Of a DNA stretch of 64,000 bases, positions 26,025-34,344 are shown one piece after another. How positions within the stretch are numbered: position 1 is the stretch's first letter; each line of letters begins with the position of its first letter. Location of the stretch: NCBI GenBank assembly GCA_963825585.1, contig CAWGTX010000008.1, positions 62,001 to 126,000 on the forward strand, given 5' to 3'. The position numbers were made by a program, and so were the translations under genes. This stretch comes from JAOUGY01 sp963825585 (GTDB taxonomy: Bacteria; Actinomycetota; Acidimicrobiia; Spongiisociales; ZC4RG35). The notes under the pieces were generated by a model. That model was not told the origin of the DNA and did not search any database. It saw nothing but the letters and a program-made list of their open reading frames with translations.

Positions 26025-27233
26025 ATGACATCGCACCACTTCGTCCGCCTGTTCGGGTCAGAACCGGAACTCGAGATCCGATCGCCGGGCCGGGTGAACC
26101 TGATCGGCGAGCACACCGACTATTCGTTGCTGCCGGTGATGCCACTGGCGATCGATCGGTCGGTGACCATCGCCGCCGCCACCACCGAGGACGGCACTCT
26201 CGCCGCCGAGTCGACGACCTTTCCCGGCAGGATCGACATCGTGCTGGCCGATGTGCCCGCCGACGTGTCGGGGTGGCACCGGTATCTGGTGGCGGCGGTG
26301 AGGGCTCTCGGAGTCGACGGCCACGGCGCCCGGCTATTGGTCGGGGGAGACCTGCCACCAACCGGTGGGCTGAGCTCGTCGAGCGCCTTCACGGTGGGGG
26401 TCATCGCCACCCTCGACCGCTTGTGGGGACTCGGTCTGAGCCGGGCCGACTATCCGGCGCTCGCCATCGCCGCCGAGCGGTCGATCGGCGTCGAAGGAGG
26501 GATGATGGACCAGACCGTCATCGCTCTCGCCGAGCCCGGCCACGCCCTCAGGATCGACTTCGACCCTCCCGGTACCCGCCAGGTGCCGATCCCCGAGGGC
26601 ATGGGCATGGTGGCCGCCTACTCGGGCAGCCCCGCCCCCAAGGGGGGCGACGCCAACCACGCCTACAACACTCGGGTGGTGGCGTGTCGCGCAGCCGCAC
26701 TGCTGCTCGGTGTGCCACGCGGCATCGATGTCTCGGTGCCCCCGGTGCTGTCGAAGATCGTCGCCGCAGGCGACGTCGACCTCACCGGACTCGACGTCGA
26801 CACCACCGCCTCCCGGGTGGCGGCGGACGTCGACGTCGACGTCGAACTGATGGTGCAGATGACGGCGGGTCGGTTCGATCCCGACGCTCCGCTGCCGGTG
26901 GCGGCGGTGGCCCGGCACGTGGTGTCGGAGGCCGGCCGGGTGGATCAGGCCGAGGCGGCGCTGAACGCCGGGGACATGGCCGGGTTGGGGCGATTGCTCG
27001 ACGCCTCCCACGTCAGCCTGCAGGACTTCGGTGCCAGCTCCCCGTCGCTCGACACGCTGGTCGACGCCATGCGGGATGCGGGCGCCTGGGGAGCCCGGCT
27101 GACGGGGGCGGGGTTCGGCGGGTACGCGGTGGCGGTCTGCCCGGATTCTTCGGTGGACGCCGTCGTGGAGGCCGCCGTCGAAGCCACCGGAGGTCCGGCG
27201 TTTCGTGTGGTGGCCTCGGCGGGCGTCGGGTGA
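26025..27233 (+). CDS. galactokinase-type GHMP sugar kinase
   Basis: 402 residues. Motif 1 is GRVNLIGEHTDY at about 21-32, the galactokinase signature. The ATP loop is PPTGGLSSSSAFTVG (about 108-122) and motif 3 is LTGAGFGGYAVAV near the end. GVEGGMMDQ contains the usual catalytic Asp region. It should phosphorylate galactose or a related sugar at C1 in the cytoplasm. The next gene overlaps its stop and encodes a sugar-1-phosphate nucleotidyltransferase, so the pair could convert a free sugar to an NDP-sugar. The sugar might be galactose, but a GalNAc or uronate kinase cannot be excluded. Confidence 0.8.
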   Translation: MTSHHFVRLFGSEPELEIRSPGRVNLIGEHTDYSLLPVMPLAIDRSVTIAAATTEDGTLAAESTTFPGRIDIVLADVPADVSGWHRYLVAAVRALGVDGHGARLLVGGDLPPTGGLSSSSAFTVGVIATLDRLWGLGLSRADYPALAIAAERSIGVEGGMMDQTVIALAEPGHALRIDFDPPGTRQVPIPEGMGMVAAYSGSPAPKGGDANHAYNTRVVACRAAALLLGVPRGIDVSVPPVLSKIVAAGDVDLTGLDVDTTASRVAADVDVDVELMVQMTAGRFDPDAPLPVAAVARHVVSEAGRVDQAEAALNAGDMAGLGRLLDASHVSLQDFGASSPSLDTLVDAMRDAGAWGARLTGAGFGGYAVAVCPDSSVDAVVEAAVEATGGPAFRVVASAGVG

Positions 27234-27937
27234 TCGCCGTCGTTCCCGCAGCGGGCCGTGGCCGCAGGCTGGGGACGCTCACCACCGACCGGCCCAAGGC
27301 CCTCGTCCCCGTGGCCGGCCGTCCTGTGCTGTTCTGGGTGATCGAGGGGCTGGCGGCGGCCGGAGTGTCCGAGGTCGTGGTGGTCACGGGCCATCTGGCC
27401 GAGCAGGTGGAGCGACTCGTGGATGGTGCACCGCTCCCCGTGTCCACCGTTCGTCAGGAGTCGCCGCGTGGCACCGCCGATGCGCTCTTGGCCGCCTCGG
27501 CGATCGTCGATGGGCGCCCGTTCCTGTATGCCTGGGGTGATCTGGTCACCGACCCCGCCTGGTACCGGCGCGTCGCGGACGTCTGGAACGACGGGGCCGT
27601 GCTGGCCGTGAACCGGGTGGCCGATCCGGCGGCCGGGGCTGCGGTCACCGTCGACGGTGCCGGTTCGGTGACATCGGTCATCGAAAAGCCCCGGCCCGGG
27701 ACCAGTTCGACGCCGCTCAACGCCTCGGGGATCGGTGCGCTCCCGGCCGACGCCTGGGAGCATCTGGCGTGCGTGCAGCCGTCGGTGCGCGGCGAACTGG
27801 AGATCACGTCGGCGTTGGCCTCGATGTTGGCGGCGGGTGTTCCGTTCACCGCCGTCGAGATCGGACCGGTCTTCGACATCGGGACACCGGAGGGTCTGGC
27901 CGCCGCCGAGGTCTGGGCCGGCGGTAGGCGCATCTGA
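27230..27937 (+). CDS. sugar-1-phosphate nucleotidyltransferase
   Basis: 235 residues from GTG 27230, which overlaps the kinase stop (GTGA). The N-terminus IAVVPAAGRGRRLGTLTTDR followed by PKALVPVAGRPVL is the nucleotide-binding signature of the GlmU/RmlA family. Catalytic acidic residues are expected in YAWGDLVTDP, FDIGTPEGL closes the fold, and VIEKPRPGTS matches the EKP motif. The product would be an NDP-sugar. It lacks the left-handed beta-helix of GlmU, so it is a single-domain pyrophosphorylase, presumably acting on the kinase product. Confidence 0.8.
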   Translation: MIAVVPAAGRGRRLGTLTTDRPKALVPVAGRPVLFWVIEGLAAAGVSEVVVVTGHLAEQVERLVDGAPLPVSTVRQESPRGTADALLAASAIVDGRPFLYAWGDLVTDPAWYRRVADVWNDGAVLAVNRVADPAAGAAVTVDGAGSVTSVIEKPRPGTSSTPLNASGIGALPADAWEHLACVQPSVRGELEITSALASMLAAGVPFTAVEIGPVFDIGTPEGLAAAEVWAGGRRI

Positions 27938-27960
27938 GCGCTCGCTGTGCCCAGACCGCG

Positions 27961-28611
27961 CTAGAGCACCCGGAGTGCCCGCACCGCGTCTCTCTCGGTC
28001 CGGGTCATGGCACGCACCACTGCACGGGGACCGTGGCGACGCACGGCGACTGCGGTCAGGGTGTCGATCACCCGCTGCCATGCCACGTCGGGGAACGACG
28101 GAGTCTCGGCTCCTATCGACACCGCCAGATCGTCGCCGTGGATCAGCAACTCGATCAGCCTGGTCACCAGGTAGTCGTCCACCAGCATGACCCGCCCCTC
28201 CAGCACCCGCACGGCCCGGGTGGGAGGTTCGGTCGCCAGACGACCGGACAGTTCCTCTACGGCCGCATCCCACTGGGCCAGCAGCTGATCGGGGCCGTCC
28301 TGCGCCGCATCCGCTGCCCGTCGGCGAATCGCCTCGTGGAGTTCGGAGTCGAGGGCGGGTCCGTCGGGGCTCGAAAGGCCGTCGATCGACAACAGATAGC
28401 CGGGGGGATCGATCAGGTTGTCGAGTCCGGGCGGTGCTTCGGCCAGATACCCGGCCACTGTGGTGACCGACCGGAGCAGATGACCGGCGAGTGAGGCCAC
28501 CGTCATCGCCTCCAGTGCAGAAGGCTGGTTCCAGCGGGTGGCCACCGCTGGATTCGCCAGCAGAGCCCTCGCCGCCTCCGCCGATTCGAGAAAGGTGCTG
28601 CGGGTGCTCAT
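27961..28611 (-). CDS. mycothiol-dependent maleylpyruvate-isomerase-like protein
   Basis: 216 residues of the DinB-like four-helix fold used by mycothiol-dependent isomerases and transferases. The N-terminal VASLAGHLLRSVTTVAGYL has the first metal-binding His, and the third helix contains VTRLIELLIHGDDLAVSIG with the HGDDLA motif. These enzymes use mycothiol as cofactor or substrate. The stop of the upstream oxidoreductase overlaps its ATG by four bases, so the two are translated together. Substrate unknown. Confidence 0.7.
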   Translation of the reverse strand: MSTRSTFLESAEAARALLANPAVATRWNQPSALEAMTVASLAGHLLRSVTTVAGYLAEAPPGLDNLIDPPGYLLSIDGLSSPDGPALDSELHEAIRRRAADAAQDGPDQLLAQWDAAVEELSGRLATEPPTRAVRVLEGRVMLVDDYLVTRLIELLIHGDDLAVSIGAETPSFPDVAWQRVIDTLTAVAVRRHGPRAVVRAMTRTERDAVRALRVL

Positions 28612-29840
28612 CGGGATCTCAGGTCTTCCATGTCGATGGTCTCGCCGGTGAGCCGCGAGCGCTCGGCTGCGTACGCCAGCAGGTGGCTCTCGAGCGATTC
28701 GGCCGCTCCCGTCGGTCCCGGGCGACCCGATGTGATCGCATCCACGAATGACTCCATGATCCCATGATCGCCGCCGCCGTGCCCGCCGTCGGGTCGGGGA
28801 ATGTCGATCTCGCGGATCCGACCGGTGCGATGATCACCGATCTCGAGGTGCTGGCGGCTGCCGAACACTCCCCGGACGGTCGCCCGGGTGCCGTCGTAGC
28901 GCATGGTCCGGTTCTCCTCGTGTGAATGGCCGTGCATGACGAGCGTGGCTGTGCCGCCGTTGGCGAGCTGCATCGCCACCACCTGGTTGTCGACGACGTC
29001 GGAGCCCGCCCGGTAGGCACATATCCCGTAGGGACCCTCGCGCAGTGCCCTCAGGCGACCGGCCTCGGAGCGGTCGTCGGTGATCACACTCACCGGCCAC
29101 CCGGTCCGGGCCGGGTCGAGATACACGGGGCGGGCATCGTAGGGGCAGTCGACGAGCGGGCAGTCGAGGCATCGTTCGGTGGCGCCGGCAGGCGCCCGCT
29201 CCGGACGGAACTCCACGAGGGAGCCGAACGACACCAGCCGGGTCACGGGCGAGGGGACGTTCCAGGCGAGGATGTCGAAGTCGTGACAACACTTCTGCAC
29301 GATCATCGGCGTCGCCTCGGCTGCCCTCGACCAGTTGCCGCGGACGAAGGAGTGGGCCATGTGCCAGGCAACCACGTTCTCGCGATGCTCGACGGCCACG
29401 ATCTCGCCCACCTCGGGGAGAACCTCGTTGAGTCGCCGAAAGAAGGGCGTGTATCTCAGGACGTGGGCGACGTGCAGGGTTCCGGCCGCCTGCTCGGCGC
29501 GCCGCACCAGATCGACCGACGCCTCCAGGGTGTGGGCCATGGGCTTTTCGAGGAGCACGTGGTAGCCGAGGTCCACGGCCCGGGCAGCGGGCTCGTGGTG
29601 GTACCGGTCCGGTGTGGCGACGATGCACACGTCGGCGATGCGCCCTTGGGCGAACAGCGAGTCGAGGTCGGCGTATCCCACCGCCTCGCCATGACCCGAG
29701 AGCATGAGCTCGACCCGGGCCGGATCGGTGTCACACACGGCGACCACCTGGAGGTCGCCGGGTTGGCGGGCCGCCCAGGCGCCGTAGACGTCGCGTCCCC
29801 GCTGACCCGCCCCGACAACGACCGCAGTGAGTGCTCCCAT
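28608..29840 (-). CDS. Gfo/Idh/MocA family oxidoreductase
   Basis: 410 residues from ATG 29840. Rossmann start TAVVVGAGQRGRDVYGAW, the EKPMAHTL motif at about 95-102 with the catalytic Lys, and DFDILAWNVP in the C-domain identify an NAD(P)-dependent sugar or cyclitol dehydrogenase. An insertion with four cysteines (CLDCPLVDCPYDA plus CAYRAG nearby) is seen in a subset of the family and might bind metal. It shares an operon with the isomerase-like gene downstream. Substrate unknown, perhaps an inositol or amino-sugar derivative. Confidence 0.8.
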   Translation of the reverse strand: MGALTAVVVGAGQRGRDVYGAWAARQPGDLQVVAVCDTDPARVELMLSGHGEAVGYADLDSLFAQGRIADVCIVATPDRYHHEPAARAVDLGYHVLLEKPMAHTLEASVDLVRRAEQAAGTLHVAHVLRYTPFFRRLNEVLPEVGEIVAVEHRENVVAWHMAHSFVRGNWSRAAEATPMIVQKCCHDFDILAWNVPSPVTRLVSFGSLVEFRPERAPAGATERCLDCPLVDCPYDARPVYLDPARTGWPVSVITDDRSEAGRLRALREGPYGICAYRAGSDVVDNQVVAMQLANGGTATLVMHGHSHEENRTMRYDGTRATVRGVFGSRQHLEIGDHRTGRIREIDIPRPDGGHGGGDHGIMESFVDAITSGRPGPTGAAESLESHLLAYAAERSRLTGETIDMEDLRSR

Positions 29841-29894
29841 GCGGCCCGATCCTGGCATGGTCTGCGGCTCGTCTCGAACGCCACCGACCCGCTC

Positions 29895-30587
29895 TCAGCC
29901 TCCGATGTCGACTCCGGCGAGGTGGGTGGCCGCAACCGTGACGTCGAAGCGCATGGCCGCCGGCCCGGTCCCGACCGACACGCCGGCCAGGTCGAGCGTT
30001 TCGGCTTGGTGGGCCCCGGCGCCCGCGGCTCTCGCCAGGGTGTCCACAGAGTCGGCCCCCACCGGCAGGGTGAGGGTCGAGATGGCTCGGGCGCCGTTGG
30101 GGTGATGCGTGGCGGCCGCGTTCCACACCGCTTCGGGAACGGCGTGATGACACAGGAACATCCCCAGGTCGGTCGGAGCATCCAACAGCACACAGGCGAA
30201 CTCGGCGGTGACGGGCGAGCCCTCCACCTGGGGAGCCGGGCGCGAAAACGAGAAGATCTCGCCGGTGGCGAGGTCGCCCAGTTCCTCGATGTCCGCTTCG
30301 GGGTCGTCGCTGGACAGTACGACGTGGGTGATCCCCTCACCCTGATGCAGCAGGTGCTGGGCCACCCGGGCGCCGAATCCGCTGATGGGTAGGTGCTCGG
30401 GCCGCGTCACGGCCACGATCTCGATGTAGTTGCTCTCCAGGACCACCAGCCGATTGGAGGTGCCGAAAGGGTGGTCCGCCCGTGGCGTCACCGTGAACCC
30501 GAGGTCGGCGTAGGCGATCGCGGCCGTTTCCAGATCCTCGACCGCGTGCACGACATGGTCGAGAGGCCGGATCGACCGGTCAGGCAC
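29895..30587 (-). CDS. VOC / glyoxalase-like protein
   Basis: 230 residues from GTG 30587. The start LDHVVHAVEDLETAAIAYADLGF is the first VOC beta-alpha unit with its metal His; LVVLESNYIEIVAV, ITHVVLSSDDPEAD and later paired modules repeat it, making a two-domain glyoxalase_3-type protein. Members bind a metal and act on lactones, dioxygen substrates or antibiotics; no specific activity can be assigned. It overlaps the end of the TetR gene by 8 bp, so the MMPL-TetR-VOC genes look like one transcript. Confidence 0.75.
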   Translation of the reverse strand: MPDRSIRPLDHVVHAVEDLETAAIAYADLGFTVTPRADHPFGTSNRLVVLESNYIEIVAVTRPEHLPISGFGARVAQHLLHQGEGITHVVLSSDDPEADIEELGDLATGEIFSFSRPAPQVEGSPVTAEFACVLLDAPTDLGMFLCHHAVPEAVWNAAATHHPNGARAISTLTLPVGADSVDTLARAAGAGAHQAETLDLAGVSVGTGPAAMRFDVTVAATHLAGVDIGG

Positions 30588-31257
30588 GAAGACCCTGCAG
30601 GATCATCCGGAGCACTGCGTCGATCACCTGGGGATCCGGTGGGATGTTGAGGGCCGACTCCATGCCCCGCTTGGTGATCAACACGTTCACCGTGCCGTGG
30701 ACGGCCGCCCACACCGCCACCGCGGTGGCCTGTACGTCCAGTTCGCCGTCGAGCTCACCCGTCTCCACGCCGGCGGTGATGAGAGCAACGAGCAGCTGGA
30801 ACGCGTGTACGCCCGGATCGGTCTCGATCTGATCGGCCGGTATGACGTCCTGAGAGTTGGACCCGAACAGCGTGACGTACTGGCCGGGATGCTCGAGGCC
30901 GAATGCGATGTAGGCGTGGCCGGCCCGCACCATCCTGTCGACCACGGTGCCCTCGGCGTCGGCGAGGGCCTCGATCATGCGCAGGTTGAGGACCTCGAAG
31001 ACCCGCCGGCAGGTTTCGTAGAAAAGCTCGTCCTTGTCGGCGAAGTGCAGATAGATCGACGGTGCGCTGACGCCCACCTTGTCGGCGACCGCCCGGATGG
31101 TGACGGCGTCCTTGGTGCCGTGCTCCACCAGCAGCGCCTCGGCGGCATCGAGGATCTCCTCCCGAAGGAGTTCGCCCTCGCCCTTGCGAGCGCGCCGACG
31201 CCCGGGGTTGTTCCGGGCGTCGGCTGGAGTTGTGCGAGCAGGAATGGGCATGGGCAT
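30580..31257 (-). CDS. TetR family transcriptional regulator
   Basis: 225 residues. A basic N-terminal tail is followed by the TetR helix-turn-helix: LREEILDAAEALLVEHGTKD, then VTIRAVADKVGVSAPSIYLHF and KDELFYE. The C-terminal ligand domain resembles the WHG type (GHAYIAFGLEHPGQYVTLFG). Its ATG shares one base with the stop of the MMPL transporter gene (TGATG), so both are coupled. It probably represses that transport operon from the palindromic sites at 33507-33541. Confidence 0.85.
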   Translation of the reverse strand: MPMPIPARTTPADARNNPGRRRARKGEGELLREEILDAAEALLVEHGTKDAVTIRAVADKVGVSAPSIYLHFADKDELFYETCRRVFEVLNLRMIEALADAEGTVVDRMVRAGHAYIAFGLEHPGQYVTLFGSNSQDVIPADQIETDPGVHAFQLLVALITAGVETGELDGELDVQATAVAVWAAVHGTVNVLITKRGMESALNIPPDPQVIDAVLRMILQGLRA

Positions 31258-33467
31258 CAGACGGTGGCGGACTCCACTTCGAGCTTAGGCGTCATCGGGT
31301 CGAGAGCCACCGACTCGGAGATGCCGAACCGGTCGTGCAGGCGCCGCATCCACGCCGGTGCCCACCAGTTGGCTTCACCGGCGAGACGCATGAAGGCCGG
31401 GACCAGCGTGGCCCGGATGAGGAAGGCGTCGACGAGCACGGCGATGGTCATTCCGAGGCCGAACATCTTGATCATGGCGACGCTCGAGGTGGCGAAGGCC
31501 ACGAACACGACCGCGATGAGCACGGCGGCTGCTGTGACGATCCGCCCGGTCCGTTCCAGGCCCATCGCCACCGAGGTCTCGTTGTCGGCTCCGGCGTCGT
31601 GCTCCTCCTTGATCCGGGAGAGCAGGAACACCTCGTAGTCCATCGACAGTCCGAAGGCGATGCAGAACATGAGAATGGGCATCGTCAGATCGAGCGCGCC
31701 GGTGGGTGTGAAGTTGAGCACCCCGGCCAGGTTGCCGTCCTGGAAGATCCACACCAGGGCACCGAAGGTTGCCGACAGCGACAGCAGGTTCAACACCACC
31801 GCCTTGGCCGGCACCAGCAGCGACCCGAACATCAGGAACAGCACCACGAAGGTGACGGTGGCGATGATCACCAGCGCCCAGGGCAACGCCGAGAACAGGG
31901 CGCGCTTGGTGTCGACCAGCCCGGCGGTCTCTCCCGCCACCTGGAACTCGACCGGCGCGTCGACGGCGCGGACGGCCGCCACCAGGTCCTCGGCCGCTTC
32001 GGACCGGGGGTTCACCGAAGGCACCACGGCGAGGTAGAAGCCGTCCTCGGACAGGAATCGCATCGAGGCCGGTCCCGGCTCCGCCACCTTGGCTCCCCCG
32101 ATGTACGAACCGCTGGGTCCATCGACCCGGGCGACATCGGTCAGTGTCGAGAGGGTGGTAGCCAGGCCGGCGGCGTCGGAGTGATCGGCGTCGACCGCCA
32201 CCACGTCGAGTGAGGCCGCCTCGAAGGCTGCGAAATCGCTGCGGAGGGCGTCACCCACCTCCCGAGCGGCGGATCCGGGTGCCAGCACCCGATCGTCGGA
32301 TTGGGCCAGCCGAACGTCGAGGAACGGCGAGCCGAGCACCACCAGCGCCACGATCACCACCGTGGCGATCGGGATCGGTCGTCGCATCACGGTGGTGGCG
32401 ACCCGATGCCACACCCCAGAGCCCTCGGGCGTGGCCTTGACCTTGCGCACCCGGAGTTTCTCGATGCGGTGTCCAAGCACCGCCAACAGCGCAGGCAGCA
32501 CCACGACGGCACCCACGCCGGCCAGTGCGACCACTGCGATCCCGGCGTATCCGAATGAGCGCAGGAACGAGAGCGGGAACACGAGCATGGCGGCGAGAGA
32601 CACCGCGACCGTCCCGGCCGAGAACACAACGGTGCGACCCGCCGTCAGCACGGTGCGCCGGGCGGCCTCCTGCGGATCCCAGCCGCCGGCGAGCTCCTCA
32701 CGGAAGCGGGAAACGACGAACAGGGCGTAGTCGATGGCCAGGCCGAGGCCGAGAGCTGTGGTGAGGTTGAGGGCGAAGATCGACACCTCGGTGAACCCGG
32801 TCAACACCTGGAGGACGAAGAAGGTCCCCACGATGGCGAACACGCCCACGCCGAGGGGGAGGAAGGCCGCCACCAGGCTCCCGAAGATCACGACCAGCAG
32901 TGCCAGGGTGACGGGGAAGGCGATGGTCTCGGCTCGGATCAGGTCGGACTCGATCGTCTCCTGGATCTCGGCGAACAGCGGTCCCGGGCCACCAACGGCC
33001 ACTTCGAGAGCGCCGACGTCGCCCCGGAACTCCTCGGCCAGCTCGGCGGAGTGCTCCAGCACCTCGCCTTCGTCACCTTCCACCGACGCGAACACGAGGG
33101 CTGCCCCGCCGGTGTCGCTTCGAAGGCCGGCCGGTGAACCGAGCGACCAGTACGAAGACACCGCAGTCACATGGTCCGATGCTGCCAGACGCTCTGTGAG
33201 GGCCGCTGCCTCGGCCTCCACCGCCGGGTCGTCGACAGATCCGCCGGGGGCGCCGACCAGAAGGATCATGTCCGGTGGTGCCGCACCGAACTCGGCTGCC
33301 AGAGCATCGGTGGCCGCCACCGACTCGGCATCGGGATCGGTGAACCCCCCGTTCGAGAGCGAGGAGGCGACGCCCCCTCCGAAGATGCCGGCCGCCAGCA
33401 TGGCGGCCACAGCCGTGACCAGAACCGCAACGCGGTACCGCACGACCACTCGTGAAAGGAATCCCAT
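31257..33467 (-). CDS. MMPL/RND-type membrane transporter
   Basis: 736 residues from ATG 33467 behind GAGGAG. There is one membrane helix at the N-terminus, a large exterior loop (about 40-165), five helices, a second loop (about 365-505) and five more helices, the 12-helix MMPL duplication. Conserved signatures include LGLGLAIDYALFVVSRFREE and FGLSMDYEVFLLSRIKEEHD; the Asp-Tyr pairs carry protons. Such proteins export lipids or hydrophobic compounds at the expense of proton motive force. Control by the co-transcribed TetR regulator is likely. Confidence 0.9.
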   Translation of the reverse strand: MGFLSRVVVRYRVAVLVTAVAAMLAAGIFGGGVASSLSNGGFTDPDAESVAATDALAAEFGAAPPDMILLVGAPGGSVDDPAVEAEAAALTERLAASDHVTAVSSYWSLGSPAGLRSDTGGAALVFASVEGDEGEVLEHSAELAEEFRGDVGALEVAVGGPGPLFAEIQETIESDLIRAETIAFPVTLALLVVIFGSLVAAFLPLGVGVFAIVGTFFVLQVLTGFTEVSIFALNLTTALGLGLAIDYALFVVSRFREELAGGWDPQEAARRTVLTAGRTVVFSAGTVAVSLAAMLVFPLSFLRSFGYAGIAVVALAGVGAVVVLPALLAVLGHRIEKLRVRKVKATPEGSGVWHRVATTVMRRPIPIATVVIVALVVLGSPFLDVRLAQSDDRVLAPGSAAREVGDALRSDFAAFEAASLDVVAVDADHSDAAGLATTLSTLTDVARVDGPSGSYIGGAKVAEPGPASMRFLSEDGFYLAVVPSVNPRSEAAEDLVAAVRAVDAPVEFQVAGETAGLVDTKRALFSALPWALVIIATVTFVVLFLMFGSLLVPAKAVVLNLLSLSATFGALVWIFQDGNLAGVLNFTPTGALDLTMPILMFCIAFGLSMDYEVFLLSRIKEEHDAGADNETSVAMGLERTGRIVTAAAVLIAVVFVAFATSSVAMIKMFGLGMTIAVLVDAFLIRATLVPAFMRLAGEANWWAPAWMRRLHDRFGISESVALDPMTPKLEVESATV

Positions 33468-33506
33468 CTGATGACGCTCCTCGAGTCTGAACACCGATAA
33501 CTGATC

Positions 33507-33541
33507 GGCGTTAAGTGATGAGCGGTAACATAACGCCGTTA
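33507..33541 (-). promoter_or_regulatory. operator-like repeats upstream of the MMPL-TetR operon
   Basis: GGCGTTA (33507-33513) is inverted against TAACGCC (33531-33537), and the latter is part of the perfect 11-bp palindrome TAACGCCGTTA (33531-33541). Read on the minus strand, CACTTAACG occurs twice. The site is 40-75 bp before the MMPL start, the expected place for a TetR operator. Confidence 0.55.
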
Positions 33542-33569
33542 AGTGCGGCGTGTCAAGTGAACATTTGCC

Positions 33570-34310
33570 CCCGTCCGGCGAAGCGCCGGAGCGAGGGACG
33601 AGCGGGGTAGGGGGGTTGAAAGCCCGCGAGACGAACTCCGCACACGTTCCGGAACGCGACGTCATGCTCGCGAGGGATAGGCCCCCCTGTAGCTTTGTCC
33701 CCCACGGAGTGGGGGAAGGGTGCCCGCCGTGAGGAACGAGCGGGGTAGGGGGGTTGAGAGCCCGCGAGACGAACTCCGCACACGTCCGGAACGCGACGTC
33801 ATGCTCGCGAGGGAAGGGCCCCCCCTACCCCGCTCCTTCGTCGCGGGGGCCCCTTCCCCCTCTCGCAAGCTCGAGGGGGACAAAAGTGTTGGGGTTGAGA
33901 GCCAGCGAGCTGAACTCTGGACGCGTTCCGGAACGCGACGTCATGCTCGCGAGGGATAGGCCCCCCTGTAGCTTTGTCCCCCACGGAGTGGGGGAAGGGG
34001 CCCCCGTGAGGAACGAGCGGGGTAGGGGGGTTGAGAGCCCGCAAGATGAACTCACACACGTCCGGAACGCGACGTCATGCTCGCGAGGGAAGGGCCCCCC
34101 TGTAGCTTTGTCCCCCACGGAGTGGGGGAAGGGGCCCCCGTGAGGAACGAGCGGGGTAGGGGGGTTGAGAGCCCGCGAGACGAACTCGCACGCGTTCCGG
34201 AACGCGACGTCATGCTCGCGAGGGATAGGCCCCCCTACCCCGCAAGCGTCCGGTCGCTTGCGACCGGCGGACCCTTCCCCCTCTCGCAAGCTCGAGGGGG
34301 ACAAAGTTGT
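33570..34310. repeat. array of five nested palindromic elements
   Basis: Five units, roughly 135-145 bp apart, share a core that begins GGGGTAGGGGGG, passes the palindrome CGTTCCGGAACG or a shortened form, has CATGCTCGCGAGGG, and ends CCCCCC, in two units extending to CCCCCCTACCCC. Core starts are near 33598, 33737, 33885, 34014 and 34147. Between cores lie C5/G5 hairpins, either CCCCCAC/GTGGGGG or CCCCCTC/GAGGGGG. In unit 5 all arms are centred near 34198. No gene is supported here; frames that cross it are repeat artefacts. It fills almost all of the divergent region between the MMPL and acyl-CoA synthetase genes. Confidence 0.85.
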
Positions 34311-34331
34311 TCCTTCCCTCTCTGCTCGTCG

Positions 34332-34337
34332 TACTCT
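34332..34337 (+). promoter_or_regulatory. leaderless -10 box of the acyl-CoA synthetase
   Basis: TACTCT, 7 nt, then GTG at 34345. Confidence 0.4.
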
Positions 34338-34344
34338 TCCCGCC

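Noticed and set aside
26945..28273. Open minus-strand frame of 442 codons
   Set aside because: Antisense to the sugar kinase and nucleotidyltransferase genes, which have full motif sets.
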